Shown: positions 45,072-54,408, counted from the first letter of the stretch. The stretch: DNA of 64,000 nucleotides from Propionibacterium sp. (GCA_012517405.1 JAAYVB010000001.1:62001-126000); one strand, 5' to 3'. Notes: generated from the letters alone by a model not told the origin. A program made the numbers and translations.

Positions 45072-45670
45072 ACGACGGGGACGAGATCGATCTGGTGCGG
45101 CAGGTGCGATCCGTGGCCAATCCCTGCCTCGGCGTGCCCTTCTTCAGGATTCCGGTCCAGATATCCCGGCTGCCCGGCCAGGTCGTTATCGATGTGGTCG
45201 ATGGCCCCGATATCAGCGAGTTCGGCGACACCGCGGACCGCATCTTCGAGGCCCCCTATGTCGTCGGTGTCCAGAGCAACCACGTCGGACTGCGGCTCGG
45301 TGGGCCGATGCCCGTCCGGCAGACCACCGCTGAGGTGCTGTCCCGCGGCGTTCCCGTCGGAGCCGTCGAGGCCCCGGCCGGCGATCAGCTGCTCGTCCTG
45401 CACCGCGGGCGTGGCGTGACCGCCGGTTATCCGGTGCTGTCAGTGGTCACCGAGCCCGGTCTGGACCTGATGGCGCAACTGCGTCCCGGTGACCAGATGA
45501 GCTTCCGTCGGGTGAGCCTGGCGCGGGCCACCCAGAACGCGCGGCAGCGCCGGGCGCAGATCGACCGCCTGCAGAATGCCGTCGGCCAGGCTTTCGAGGC
45601 CCTCGGCCTGTTCGACAACGCCAGCGGCGATCCGCGCTGGTCGGCCACTCCCACAAGTAACAACCGATGA
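45019..45670 (+). pseudogene. C-terminal part of a PxpC/KipA-like 5-oxoprolinase subunit
   Basis: The frame beginning about 45019 reads LLGSCAPDTVLGFG then the family's GLRLNDGDEI, YVVGVQSNHVGLRLGGP, TAEVLSRGVPVGAVEAP and GVTAGYPVLSVVTEPG, which are conserved in biotin-dependent carboxyltransferase/PxpC proteins. About the first 110 residues are missing, as is any pxpB or pxpA partner. A GTG at 45047 is the only plausible start; the product would lack part of the active site. It is joined to the truncated cysteine synthase, and an SDR gene follows 12 bp after its stop. Confidence 0.75.
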
Positions 45671-45682
45671 AGGAGAACACGC

Positions 45683-46450
45683 ATGCCCTATAACGATTAC
45701 CGCACAGCGCTGGTCACCGGAGCCTCGACGGGCATGGGAGAGGCCATCACCCGTTGCTTGGTTGCCCATGACATCACCGTTCACGCCGTGGCGAGAAACG
45801 AGAGCAGCCTGCAGAAGCTGGCCGCCGAGCTGGGGGTCATCCCGCACGCACTCGATCTGCGCGACCTCGACGCCGTCGCTGAGCAGCTGTCGGGCCTGGA
45901 GATCGACATTCTGGTCAACTGCGCCGGGGTGTCTCGTCCGGGCAATGTCCTGGATTCCAGCGCTGACGACCTGGATGCGCTGGTCGACGTGAACCTGCGC
46001 GCGATATTGCAGCTGGCCAGGATCCTCGTGCCGGGGATGGTCGAGCGCGACCTCGGCCATGTCATCAACATCAGTTCGATCGCCGGCATCTACAACTTCT
46101 ACGGGCACACCGCCTACCATGCGACGAAGGCTGCCGTGCATCAGCTCAGCCGCCAGCTGCGCAACGATACGGTCGGACGCCGCATCCGGGTGACCGAGAT
46201 CTGCCCCGGCCGCGTCGAGACCGAGATCTTCGGACGCAATATGGGCGGCACTCCCGAGGCCCTGCAAGAGGCGTGGGAGACCTACTACGAGGGCTATGAG
46301 TCGCTCACCACCGCGGACATCGTCTCGGCCGTCGATTTCGCGATCGCCGCGCCGCGCCATATGAACGTCTCGATGATGGAGATCCTGCCCACCTTCCAGG
46401 TGCCCGGGGGCCTGGTCTTCGACCGCCGGGAGGAACCCGCCGGCGAATGA
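45683..46450 (+). CDS. Short-chain dehydrogenase/reductase
   Basis: 255 residues, ATG 45683 after GAAGGAG. The Rossmann motif TGASTGMGEAITRCL, NAG-type motif VNCAGVSRPG, the catalytic Ser in INISSIAGI and the YHATK motif (Tyr and Lys) are all present. ICPGRVETEIFG follows. Likely NAD(P)-dependent oxidation of a hydroxy-acid or alcohol; the substrate is unknown. Last gene of the plus-strand island; possibly co-transcribed with the pseudogenes before it. Confidence 0.85.
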   Translation: MPYNDYRTALVTGASTGMGEAITRCLVAHDITVHAVARNESSLQKLAAELGVIPHALDLRDLDAVAEQLSGLEIDILVNCAGVSRPGNVLDSSADDLDALVDVNLRAILQLARILVPGMVERDLGHVINISSIAGIYNFYGHTAYHATKAAVHQLSRQLRNDTVGRRIRVTEICPGRVETEIFGRNMGGTPEALQEAWETYYEGYESLTTADIVSAVDFAIAAPRHMNVSMMEILPTFQVPGGLVFDRREEPAGE

Positions 46451-46485
46451 CGGCTGCCGACGCTGCCGTCACCATCGCCAGCTGA

Positions 46486-46584
46486 TTGCCGCAGCCCCGG
46501 CTGATTGCGGCATCCCCAACCCAAACGCTCGCCGTAAGTAGGTTCGCTCGCGTTCCACGCGAACCCACACTTGCGGCGAGCGTT
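46486..46584. repeat. Dispersed intergenic repeat, copy B, with long hairpin
   Basis: CAAACGCTCGCC (46522-46533) and GTTCGCTCGC-TTCCA (46542-46557) repeat the copy at 24852-24886. Here the outer arms AACGCTCGCCGTAAGT (46524-46539) and ACTTGCGGCGAGCGTT (46569-46584) pair over 16 bp with one G-T wobble, and inner GGTTCGC/GCGAACC pairs too. It lies between the SDR stop and the yceD stop, which are convergent, so it may also terminate both transcripts. Confidence 0.6.
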
Positions 46585-46642
46585 CTTGTACGGACGGCCA
46601 ACGTCTTGTCGTGATGGCAAGCGTTCTGGGCTGGGCGGGGCG

Positions 46643-47179
46643 TCAGTCGGCCTTGAAAAGTTCCAGGCCCTCCCAGCGGGGATCGATCTGTTCGCCGTGG
46701 TTGTGCTCGGGATCATCATTCAGATTGAAACCGCAGATGGGGCACAGTCCCAGGCAGTCCTCACGGCACAACGGCGTGAAGGGCAATTCGAGGACGATCG
46801 CATCGCGCATCGGCGGATCGAGATCGATGTATTCGTCCACGACGAACAGGGCATCCTCTTCGGCGTCGCGGCCCGGGTAGTAGTAGAGCTCCTGCAGGTC
46901 GAAGTCCCGCTCCTCGCGCACCTCGCCCAGGCAGCGGGAGCATTCCCCCACCAGCTCGGCGCTCACCACGCCGGTCGCCAGCACGCCCTCGCTCACCGAC
47001 TCCAACCGCAGGTCGACATCGACGGGGCTGCCTTCCGGCACTCCGATCATTTCGATTCCCACGTTCGCCGGAGCCGGGATCTCGCGATGGAATTCCTTCA
47101 GTTCACCGGGGCGGCGGACCAGCTCATGGATGCTGATGACCCACGGCGACCGCAGATCAAGGGTCTGGTGCTCGTTCAC
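46643..47179 (-). CDS. yceD: YceD/DUF177 family 23S rRNA-accumulation protein
   Basis: 178 residues. Typical DUF177 pattern: two CxxC sets, GECSRCLGEVREERDFDLQE and LCREDCLGLCPICG, with RDAIVLELPFTPL between them. It is linked to 23S rRNA and ribosome assembly. It is normally upstream of rpmF in one operon; here a plus-strand island lies between them. coaD is upstream on the same strand. Confidence 0.88.
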   Translation of the reverse strand: MNEHQTLDLRSPWVISIHELVRRPGELKEFHREIPAPANVGIEMIGVPEGSPVDVDLRLESVSEGVLATGVVSAELVGECSRCLGEVREERDFDLQELYYYPGRDAEEDALFVVDEYIDLDPPMRDAIVLELPFTPLCREDCLGLCPICGFNLNDDPEHNHGEQIDPRWEGLELFKAD

Positions 47180-47341
47180 GCGGCCAGCCTATAGCGCCGC
47201 ACGAATCGTCAAAACGCCATCCGCACGGCGTGGGCTCAGGGCGTAACAAGCGAATCGACGGCCCGCTGTCGCCTCGGGGCCCGGCAGTTCCAGGTCACAG
47301 AGGGTGCCCGAGGCGGACCCACCACGCGCAGACCTGTCGGC

Positions 47342-47839
47342 TCAGCGACCAACCTTGGCGAGTACCGCGCGGTTGACTGCGTCAGTCACGAAGGCGCTGA
47401 TGTCGGCACCGTTGTGGGCGACCTCGCGCAGCATGGAGCTGGAGACCGTGCCGAACTCGCGCCCGGCCGGCAGCAGCACCGTCTCGATCCCCGACAGTTG
47501 CCGGTTGAGCTGCGACATCTGCAGTTCATAGTCGAAATCGGAGCCGAACCGGACGCCCTTGACGATGACCTTGGCGCCCTGCTTCTTGCAGAAATCGACC
47601 AACAGCCCTTCGATCGGCGCCACCCGCACATTGTCCATATCGGCCACCGCGTCAGCGGTCAACGCCAGCCGCTCGTCGAAGTCGAACATGTAATTCTTCG
47701 TGGTATTGAGTCCGACCGCCACAATCACTTCGGAGAAGACACTCGCGGCGCGATGGATGATGTCCAGATGTCCGCGGGTGATGGGGTCGAATGATCCGGG
47801 ACATACGGCACGAACCGGTACGGCATCGCTGGTGGTCAT
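47342..47839 (-). CDS. coaD: Phosphopantetheine adenylyltransferase
   Basis: 165 residues. Nucleotidyltransferase motif AVCPGSFDPITRGHLDIIHR, then VKGVRFGSDFDYELQMSQLN and FGTVSSSMLREVAHNGAD. Makes dephospho-CoA from 4'-phosphopantetheine and ATP. Its start overlaps the rsmD stop by four bases (rsmD-coaD pair). Confidence 0.95.
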   Translation of the reverse strand: MTTSDAVPVRAVCPGSFDPITRGHLDIIHRAASVFSEVIVAVGLNTTKNYMFDFDERLALTADAVADMDNVRVAPIEGLLVDFCKKQGAKVIVKGVRFGSDFDYELQMSQLNRQLSGIETVLLPAGREFGTVSSSMLREVAHNGADISAFVTDAVNRAVLAKVGR

Positions 47840-48444
47840 TGGCCCTCCTCAACGGACACTGGTGCGGGACGTGCGAAGTACAGTTCTGTCTCACCGTAGT
47901 GCCGCGACCAGCGATCAGCCAGTTCCGGCGGCCAGGCCGGAGCCGGATCGCGGCGGGCGCGCTCCACCACAACCAGCCCGTCGCGGGCCAGCCAACCATC
48001 GGCGAGCCGGGAGAGCACCTCGTCCAACTCGCGGCCTGCCAACGCGTAGGGAGGATCGAGCCAGATCACATCGAATGGTGCCGCCGGAGGCACCCCGAGG
48101 AACGCACCGACGTCGGAGGCGCGCACGCTGACCCGGTCGGCCAACTTCGTGGCGGCAGCATTACGCCTGATGATCTCGACCGCCGGCCGGAAGCTGTCGA
48201 CCAGCACGACGTCGCGCGCACCACGGCTGGCTGCTTCCAGACCGATCGCGCCGGAACCTGCGTACAGATCGAGCAGCCGGATGCCCGCCAATTGCTGATC
48301 GGCCGGTGCCCCGCTGCCCCCGGCCCAGGTCGCCAGCGCAGAGAAGAACGCCTCCCGCACGCGGTCGGTCGTGGGACGCGTGCGCTCCCCCGGTGGCACT
48401 CGCAACGGATTGCCGCGAGCCGAGCCGGCGATGATCCTGGTCAC
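47836..48444 (-). CDS. rsmD: 16S rRNA (guanine-966-N2)-methyltransferase
   Basis: 202 residues. Starts MTRIIAGSARGNPLRVPPGE; SAM-binding motif RLLDLYAGSGAIGLEAASRG; catalytic motif VIWLDPPYALAG. Overlaps coaD. A 140-bp divergent gap separates it from the PNPOx-like gene at 48585. Confidence 0.93.
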   Translation of the reverse strand: MTRIIAGSARGNPLRVPPGERTRPTTDRVREAFFSALATWAGGSGAPADQQLAGIRLLDLYAGSGAIGLEAASRGARDVVLVDSFRPAVEIIRRNAAATKLADRVSVRASDVGAFLGVPPAAPFDVIWLDPPYALAGRELDEVLSRLADGWLARDGLVVVERARRDPAPAWPPELADRWSRHYGETELYFARPAPVSVEEGQ

Positions 48445-48584
48445 CGCGCCAGCTTATCGATCACTACCCGCCATCCCGCGGACTCGACCATGTGCACCGG
48501 CCGCCTGAACCATTTGCCCCTGAGCGAACACCCCGGCGGTCGTTCTTTGTGACAGCGCAGGCGCGGGTGCGGTTGAATGGATCT

Positions 48585-49010
48585 ATGTCTGACAACAACA
48601 GCCCGGTGACCATCATTCCGGAAGAATCCTGCTGGGGATACCTCGCCTCGCAAGAGGTCGGGCGGCTCGGTGTGAGCTCCCACGACGTGCCTGAGATCTT
48701 CCCGATCAACTACTACGTCGACGGCGAATCGGTCATTTTCCGGTCGGCCGAGGGCAGCAAGATGGACCTGCTCGCGCTCAACAAGAATGTCGTCTTCGAG
48801 GTCGATGGCTGGACCGATGAGGGCGGTTGGAGCGTCATGGTGAAGGGCATCGCCGAACGCATCACCGACGAGGACGAACTCGCCAGGGCTCGCAAGGCTC
48901 CTCTGCTGCCGTGGATTCCCACCGTGAAGACGATCTTCGTGCGGGTCACCCCGACGATCGGCATCAGCGGACGCCATTTCGTCTTCGGCCCCGAACCAAA
49001 GCAGGCCTGA
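48585..49010 (+). CDS. Pyridoxamine 5'-phosphate oxidase-like flavin-fold protein
   Basis: 141 residues from ATG 48585. Split-barrel flavin-binding fold seen from EESCWGYLASQEVGRLGVSS, IFPINYYVDGESVIFRSAEG and VVFEVDGWTDEGGWSVMVKG, with W near 133. Similar small proteins bind FMN or F420 and reduce diverse acceptors. The isomerase gene starts six bases after its stop, so the three plus-strand genes (48585-51037) probably form one unit. Confidence 0.8.
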   Translation: MSDNNSPVTIIPEESCWGYLASQEVGRLGVSSHDVPEIFPINYYVDGESVIFRSAEGSKMDLLALNKNVVFEVDGWTDEGGWSVMVKGIAERITDEDELARARKAPLLPWIPTVKTIFVRVTPTIGISGRHFVFGPEPKQA

Positions 49011-49016
49011 TCAGCG

Positions 49017-49844
49017 TTGTGGACCATCAGCGGCTTCGCCGATGAAGTAGCAGATGACTTCGCAGCGCAGCTCGAATTTCTCAATCAACGAGGTATCCGG
49101 TTCACCGAATTGCGTAGTGCCTGGGGCGTGCGGGTCTGTGACCTGAACGACACCCAGGTGCACCGCATCAAACAGATGTTGGACGACAGCGGTATCGCGG
49201 TAAGCGCGCTGGGCACAGATCTGGGAAAGATCCGGTTGGACGACGATTTCGGCGCGCAGCTGGATCGCGCTCGCCGGGCCGCAGATATCGCGTGGTACCT
49301 GGAGACCTCGGACGTGCGCGGTTTCTCGTTTTTCATGGACGGTGACGACGACCCGCAGGCCTGCCGCGATGAGGTGATCGACCGGATCGGCCAGCTGGTA
49401 GCCATCCTCGATGAGGCGCAGATCCGCTATCTGCATGAGAACGAGTCCGATGTCTGGGGTGCCACCCCGCAGCGCTGCGCCGACCTGGCGTCCCAGATGC
49501 CCCGGCTGGGCTTCGGACTGATCCTGGACCCGGCCAACTACGTACAGGCGAACGTGCGTCCATATTCTGATGCCTACCCGGTCGTGCAGCAGGCCACCCG
49601 CTATGTTCATGTCAAGGACGCCCATCTGTCCGATGGGACGATCTGTGTCGCCGGCGAAGGCGATGGGCAGTGGCCAGAATTGCTCGCTGCTCTGAAGAAC
49701 GACGGATACGACGGATTTCTGTCGGTAGAACCACATTTGGCCAGGCAGGAAGCCTTCGGAGGCTTCAGCGGGGCCGATGCCTGGACGCGGGCGCACGAGT
49801 CCTTGATCCGGCTGCTCAGCGCAGCGGATGTTCCCTATTCGTAG
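49017..49844 (+). CDS. Sugar phosphate isomerase/epimerase family TIM-barrel protein
   Basis: 275 residues. The only start near the previous stop is TTG 49017. TIM barrel of the AP-endonuclease-2/IolE type: SGFADEVADDFAAQLEFLNQ at the start, metal-ligand Glu in YLHENESDVWG, LGFGLILDPANYVQ, YVHVKDAH and DGFLSVEPHL. It probably epimerises or dehydrates a keto-sugar or inositol derivative. Followed 11 bp later by the oxidoreductase gene. Confidence 0.82.
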   Translation: MWTISGFADEVADDFAAQLEFLNQRGIRFTELRSAWGVRVCDLNDTQVHRIKQMLDDSGIAVSALGTDLGKIRLDDDFGAQLDRARRAADIAWYLETSDVRGFSFFMDGDDDPQACRDEVIDRIGQLVAILDEAQIRYLHENESDVWGATPQRCADLASQMPRLGFGLILDPANYVQANVRPYSDAYPVVQQATRYVHVKDAHLSDGTICVAGEGDGQWPELLAALKNDGYDGFLSVEPHLARQEAFGGFSGADAWTRAHESLIRLLSAADVPYS

Positions 49845-49855
49845 AAAGAGTGAGA

Positions 49856-51037
49856 ATGAACGACCAAGTTCGCCTGGGTGTGGTGGGTGTCGGCGTCCAA
49901 GGCCGGCTGTATGCCGAGTTGGTTTCAACCGGACGGGCGCCGTCGCTACGGTTGAGCGCACTGTGCAGCGCCAACCCGAAGAGCAGATCACACCAGGATC
50001 ACGCCGCCACCGCTGCCGGGCTGGGTGTGCCGCTGTTCACCGACTACATCGAGATGCTCGACTCGGGTGAGGTGGACGCTGTGGTGATCACCGTCCCGCA
50101 CTTCGAGCATCCACGATTTGCCGCCGAGGCCATCGAACGAGGCGTGCATGTGCTGCTGGAGAAGCCAGCGGGCATCTACGGCAAGCAGGTGACCCGGATG
50201 CTCGACGTTGCTGCCGAGCATCCGCAGACCACCTTGGCGATGATGTTCAACCAGCGCGCCAACCCGCTGTTCGTAGATCTGAAATCCATGATCGACTCCG
50301 GTGAGTTCGGGGCGCTGCGGCGGACCTCCTGGCTGCTGACGCACTGGTGGCGCCCGGATGCCTACTATGCCTCCTCATCGTGGCGGGCGAGCTGGGGCGG
50401 CGAGGGCGGTGGCGTGCTGGTGAATCAGGCGCCCCACCAGCTCGACCTGTGGCAGTGGCTGTGCGGAGCACCGTTGCGCTGCTTCGCCAGGCTCCGGTTC
50501 GGTTTCCGCCGCGACATCCCGGCCGAGGACGAGGTGAGTGCCTCGCTGGAGTTCCCGGGCGAGGCGTCCGGCGTCTTCGTGACCTGCACGAACGACCTGG
50601 TGGGCACTGATCGGCTGGAGCTGAGCTTCGACAGGGCACGGGTGCTCGTCGAGGACAGCCTGCGGATGACGATTCACCGCTTCGTCGATGACGAGCGCGA
50701 GATCGCACGCAATATCTCCGCCGAGGATGCTGCGCTGGTGCCGTCCGGGGCCTTTGACCGGTCGGTCTTCTTCACCAGCGAGACTCGCGAGTACACCAGC
50801 GCCTGGGGCGAACAGCATGCTCTGCTGCTCGACAATTTCGGCAAGCACATCCTCGATGGCACCCCGCTGATCGCCCCCGCCGAGGAAGGGCTCACCAGCG
50901 TCCGGCTGGCCAATGCGATGCACCTGTCGGCATGGACCGGGCAGGACATCGATCTGACGACCTTCGACGACGATCTCTACCTGGCCGAGCTGAACAAGCT
51001 GATCGAGGCCGAGGGACGCTTCCCGACGCGCGCATAG
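49856..51037 (+). CDS. Gfo/Idh/MocA family oxidoreductase
   Basis: 393 residues from ATG 49856. N-terminal Rossmann fold (RLGVVGVGVQGRLYAELVST), the Lys-Pro motif HVLLEKPAGIYGKQVTRML and the His-Asp pair in NQAPHQLDLWQWLCGAP (catalytic). The C-terminal beta domain covers about 150-360. NAD(P)-dependent dehydrogenation of a sugar or cyclitol; the substrate is unknown. Together with the isomerase before it, this forms a small sugar- or inositol-type catabolic pair. Confidence 0.88.
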   Translation: MNDQVRLGVVGVGVQGRLYAELVSTGRAPSLRLSALCSANPKSRSHQDHAATAAGLGVPLFTDYIEMLDSGEVDAVVITVPHFEHPRFAAEAIERGVHVLLEKPAGIYGKQVTRMLDVAAEHPQTTLAMMFNQRANPLFVDLKSMIDSGEFGALRRTSWLLTHWWRPDAYYASSSWRASWGGEGGGVLVNQAPHQLDLWQWLCGAPLRCFARLRFGFRRDIPAEDEVSASLEFPGEASGVFVTCTNDLVGTDRLELSFDRARVLVEDSLRMTIHRFVDDEREIARNISAEDAALVPSGAFDRSVFFTSETREYTSAWGEQHALLLDNFGKHILDGTPLIAPAEEGLTSVRLANAMHLSAWTGQDIDLTTFDDDLYLAELNKLIEAEGRFPTRA

Positions 51038-51094
51038 GCCGGTCACCCGATTGCGCAGCCGGGCCCGCATGGGGTGTCGCGTTCGTGGCTGGAA

Positions 51095-51619
51095 TCAGAT
51101 CGTGAAGAGTTCGTCGGCCGTGGCGGTGTTCTCTTTGGCCGTCACGAGATCGGGAGTGATCCGGAAGACTGCGACCGGGTTTCCGCCGGTGCCCGAGCGG
51201 TAGCGCTCGATCATCCGGGCGGTGATGGTGCTGCGGTAATAGCCCGGCGTCAACTTGTCGACCAGCGCCTGCAAAGCGTCGGCCGCCTCCGCCGGATCGG
51301 TGACCTGTTGCGCAGTCCCGAAGACCATCACGCACAGGTAGGCGGTGTCGGCGTGGCAGGCCACGCGGGCGGTCACCGTCCCGTGCTCCACGAAGACCGT
51401 GAAGCCGACCTTGGGCGCCTGTTGCAGCAACTCGCCTTTGCGGCCCGAACCCACGCCGTGGAAGTACACGGCATCGTTATGCCAGACGTAGTTCACCGGC
51501 ACCGGGTACGGATAGTCATCGGTGTGCAGGCCGAGCACCCCCACGCGCTGGGTGCGCAGGAAGTCGGTGATGCGCTCCTGGTCGTGGCAGGCGCGTTGGG
51601 TGTAGGCGATCTGGGTCAT
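51095..51619 (-). CDS. NimA-like pyridoxamine 5'-phosphate oxidase-family protein
   Basis: 174 residues. FLRTQRVGVLGLHTDDYPYP followed by PVNYVWHNDAVYFHGVGSGR and KGELLQQAPKVGFTVF is the 5-nitroimidazole reductase/NimA-type split barrel. FMN or F420 cofactor and reduction of nitro groups or quinones are family roles; resistance function is not shown here. It stands alone between the oxidoreductase gene and recG. Confidence 0.8.
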   Translation of the reverse strand: MTQIAYTQRACHDQERITDFLRTQRVGVLGLHTDDYPYPVPVNYVWHNDAVYFHGVGSGRKGELLQQAPKVGFTVFVEHGTVTARVACHADTAYLCVMVFGTAQQVTDPAEAADALQALVDKLTPGYYRSTITARMIERYRSGTGGNPVAVFRITPDLVTAKENTATADELFTI

Positions 51620-51694
51620 CGGTCTCCTCGGTATCGCTCGGTGGGCCGGATGCGGGCTGTGGCCGTTATACCAGACGGTGTCCGCGCCGAGCTG

Positions 51695-53962
51695 CTAGGA
51701 CCGCTCCAGGAAGTCGGCATCGGCCCGCAACTCGGTTTCGGTGACCAGATCGGCCAGCCAGTCGCTGGACTTGTCCGGATCACGCCCGACCAGCATCTCG
51801 GCGATCTCGCGGGATTCGGCGAGCATCTCGGCATCGTCCAGCACTCGCAGCAGCTTCAGGGTGGTGCGGCCACCGGCCTGGGAGGCACCCAGCACATCGC
51901 CCTCGCGGCGCTGTTCCAGGTCGACCTCTGCCAGCTCGAACCCATCACGGGTGGCCGCCACGGCTGCCAGACGCTGATCGGCCGGGGTCGTGCCATCGGT
52001 GTAGGTGACCAGCAGGCAGACCCCGGGAAAGGCGCCGCGGCCCACTCGTCCACGCAGCTGATGCAGCTGGCTGATGCCGAAATGGTCGGCGTCCATGATC
52101 ACCATCATGGACGCGTTGGGCACGTCCACACCGACCTCGATGACGGTGGTGGCCACCAGCACATCGAGCTCACCGGCAGCGAACGCCGCCATTACTGAGT
52201 CCTTCTCACCTGCCGCAAGCCGGCCGTGCAGCACTCCGATCCGCAGCCCCTGCAGCGGCCCGTCCGCCAGATAGCCCGACAGCTCCTCGACGCTCGGATT
52301 GGGCAGGTCGCCGGGGACGACCTCGTCATTCGCGCTGATCCGCGGGCAGACGACGAAGACCTGGCGTCCGATCGCCACCTCCTCGCCGATCCGCTGCCAC
52401 GCTCGCTCCAGCCACGCGGGACGTACCAGGGCATGGACGATCGTCGTCTGCACATCCTGACGTCCGGCAGGTATCTCGCGCAGCGTGGAGACCTCCAGAT
52501 CCCCGAAGACGGTCATCGCGATCGAGCGCGGAATCGGGGTCGCAGTCATCACCAGCAGGTGCGGCATCAGTTCGGCCCTGCCCTGCAGCACCGCACGCTG
52601 CTCGACACCGAAACGGTGCTGCTCATCGATCACGATCAGTCCGAGATCGGCGAACGACACCGTCTCCGACAACAACGCATGGGTACCCACGACGATGCCT
52701 GCCCCGCCACCGGCGATGGCGTCCAACGCGGCCCGACGCTGCGCAGCACCCTGCGAGCCCGTCAGTAAGACAATCTCAGTAGCGTTCTCCGGAGAGCCCA
52801 GCACCCGACCCCCGCCCAGGTCACCCAGCAGCGACCGCAACGACTCGAAATGCTGGCCCGCCAGCACCTCGGTCGGAGCGAGCAGGACGGCTTGGCGTCC
52901 GGAATCGACCTCGGCAAGCATGGCCCGCAAGGCCACCACCGTCTTACCGGAGCCGACCTCGCCCTGCAGCAGCCGCTGCATCGGACGCGTCCGCGCCATG
53001 TCCGCGAAAATCTCCTCGCTCACCTCCACCTGACCGGCGGTCAGCACGAAGGGCAGCCGCTGGTCGAAAGCGGCGAGCAGGCCATCGTCAGATGGCAGCA
53101 CCGGGGCCGCGGTATGGCCGGCAGCATCCGCCCGGCGGTAGGCCATGGTCACCTGCAAGGCCAGCGCCTCATCGAACTTGAGCCGGTCGACTCCGCGCTC
53201 GGCCGCCTCGATCGAGTCCGGACGATGAATCGACCGGTAGGCCTCGTACAGCTGTGGCAGCCCGAGCCGAGAGCGCAGCTCGGCGGGCATCGGATCATCG
53301 ATCCCCTTCACGATGTCGAGCACAAGATCGGCGCATTCCGCGATCTGCCAGGTGGGCATCTTGCTGGTCGCCGGATAGATGCCCACCAATCCGGAGCGGC
53401 TCACCTGATGGGCCATCGACGTCTTCGCCTGATCGGCGCGGCCCACGATGTTGCCCTGCGCATCGAGCATCACGAAGTTCGGGTGGCTCATCTGCATCTG
53501 ATAGTTGAAGGCTCCGACCTTACCGACGAAGATCCCTTTGACCCCCTTGCTGAGCTGCGCCTGCCAGAACTTCGTGTAGCGGTCCTTGCCGAAGAAGGTT
53601 GCCCTCAAGAAGCCGGTGCCGTCGGTGAGCTTGACCTCCAGCCGGCCGCGACCGTTCGGAGTATGTGCGGGATATGCGATCATCTCGGCCACCTTCGCGA
53701 CCAGAGCGACATCCTCCCCCGGCTCCAAGCCACCCAGTTCGGTGGTCTCGGTGCCCGAGAGGTAGCGCCGGGGCAGGTGGCCCATCAGATCGGCCACCGT
53801 GACCAGCTTGAGGGCAGCAAGCGCCTTGCTGGTCGGAGCACCCAGCACCTCGGCCAATGGCGTGGCCAGCTGCCGGAAAGCCTCGGTGCGCCACGGCCCG
53901 CTCACTCGCCGCCCGCTGGGTGCGCGTGAGGTCTGCTGTGCGGATGCCCTCTTTTCAGCCAC
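51695..53962 (-). CDS. recG: ATP-dependent DNA helicase RecG
   Basis: 755 residues. N-terminal wedge/OB region (GRLEVKLTDGTGFLRATFFG), helicase domain 1 with LLQGEVGSGKTVVALRAMLA and the DEQH motif IVIDEQHRFG, and domain 2 with HLLVMTATPIPRSIAMTV and LHQLRGRVGRGAF. It rescues stalled forks and resolves recombination intermediates by branch migration. Transcribed towards the NimA-like gene; a terminator lies upstream between it and rpmB. Confidence 0.95.
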   Translation of the reverse strand: MAEKRASAQQTSRAPSGRRVSGPWRTEAFRQLATPLAEVLGAPTSKALAALKLVTVADLMGHLPRRYLSGTETTELGGLEPGEDVALVAKVAEMIAYPAHTPNGRGRLEVKLTDGTGFLRATFFGKDRYTKFWQAQLSKGVKGIFVGKVGAFNYQMQMSHPNFVMLDAQGNIVGRADQAKTSMAHQVSRSGLVGIYPATSKMPTWQIAECADLVLDIVKGIDDPMPAELRSRLGLPQLYEAYRSIHRPDSIEAAERGVDRLKFDEALALQVTMAYRRADAAGHTAAPVLPSDDGLLAAFDQRLPFVLTAGQVEVSEEIFADMARTRPMQRLLQGEVGSGKTVVALRAMLAEVDSGRQAVLLAPTEVLAGQHFESLRSLLGDLGGGRVLGSPENATEIVLLTGSQGAAQRRAALDAIAGGGAGIVVGTHALLSETVSFADLGLIVIDEQHRFGVEQRAVLQGRAELMPHLLVMTATPIPRSIAMTVFGDLEVSTLREIPAGRQDVQTTIVHALVRPAWLERAWQRIGEEVAIGRQVFVVCPRISANDEVVPGDLPNPSVEELSGYLADGPLQGLRIGVLHGRLAAGEKDSVMAAFAAGELDVLVATTVIEVGVDVPNASMMVIMDADHFGISQLHQLRGRVGRGAFPGVCLLVTYTDGTTPADQRLAAVAATRDGFELAEVDLEQRREGDVLGASQAGGRTTLKLLRVLDDAEMLAESREIAEMLVGRDPDKSSDWLADLVTETELRADADFLERS

Positions 53963-54006
53963 CTCAGCAGACTACCGGCGCCGACCGACACTCAACGGCA
54001 AGCAAA

Positions 54007-54036
54007 ATGCCCGCTGTCCGACAGGACAACGGGCAT
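54007..54036 (-). terminator. rpmB terminator
   Basis: ATGCCCG-C-TGTCC, loop GACA, GGACA-A-CGGGCAT: a 12-bp stem with one internal mismatch, followed on the minus strand by TTTTGCTTG, 19 bases after the rpmB stop. Good intrinsic terminator. Confidence 0.75.
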
Positions 54037-54054
54037 CGAGCGGAAAAGGCAGCG

Positions 54055-54240
54055 TCAGCGAGTGACGCGGCCGGCCTTCAGGCAGCCGGTGCACACATTC
54101 AGGCGCTGGGGAGCACCATTCACGACTGCACGCACCCGCTGGATGTTCGGGTTCCAGCGCCGGTTGGTCTTCTTCTTCGACCAGGGGACGTTGTGCCCGA
54201 AGCCTGGGCCCTTACCGCAAACCTCACACACGGCAGCCAT
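54055..54240 (-). CDS. rpmB: 50S ribosomal protein L28, cysteine-containing form
   Basis: 61 residues from ATG 54240 ([20 protein letters not shown]). Two CxxC pairs (CEVC, CTGC) make it the zinc-binding type. [20 protein letters not shown] is the conserved core. A single-gene unit with its own terminator. Confidence 0.94.
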   Translation of the reverse strand: MAAVCEVCGKGPGFGHNVPWSKKKTNRRWNPNIQRVRAVVNGAPQRLNVCTGCLKAGRVTR

Positions 54241-54408
54241 GGGAGCACTCCTCGTTCTGGATAACGTTCTGTTTCTTTCGCAGCGCGCCGTCGAGACGCA
54301 ACCACGCAAGCTTAGCCAATGGATGGTGACACTGCCAAATCTGCTCGGCAGGCGCCGTCAGGCGACCGCAGCCCGCGCCGCCGCCGCCACGACCGCGACG
54401 AATGCAGA

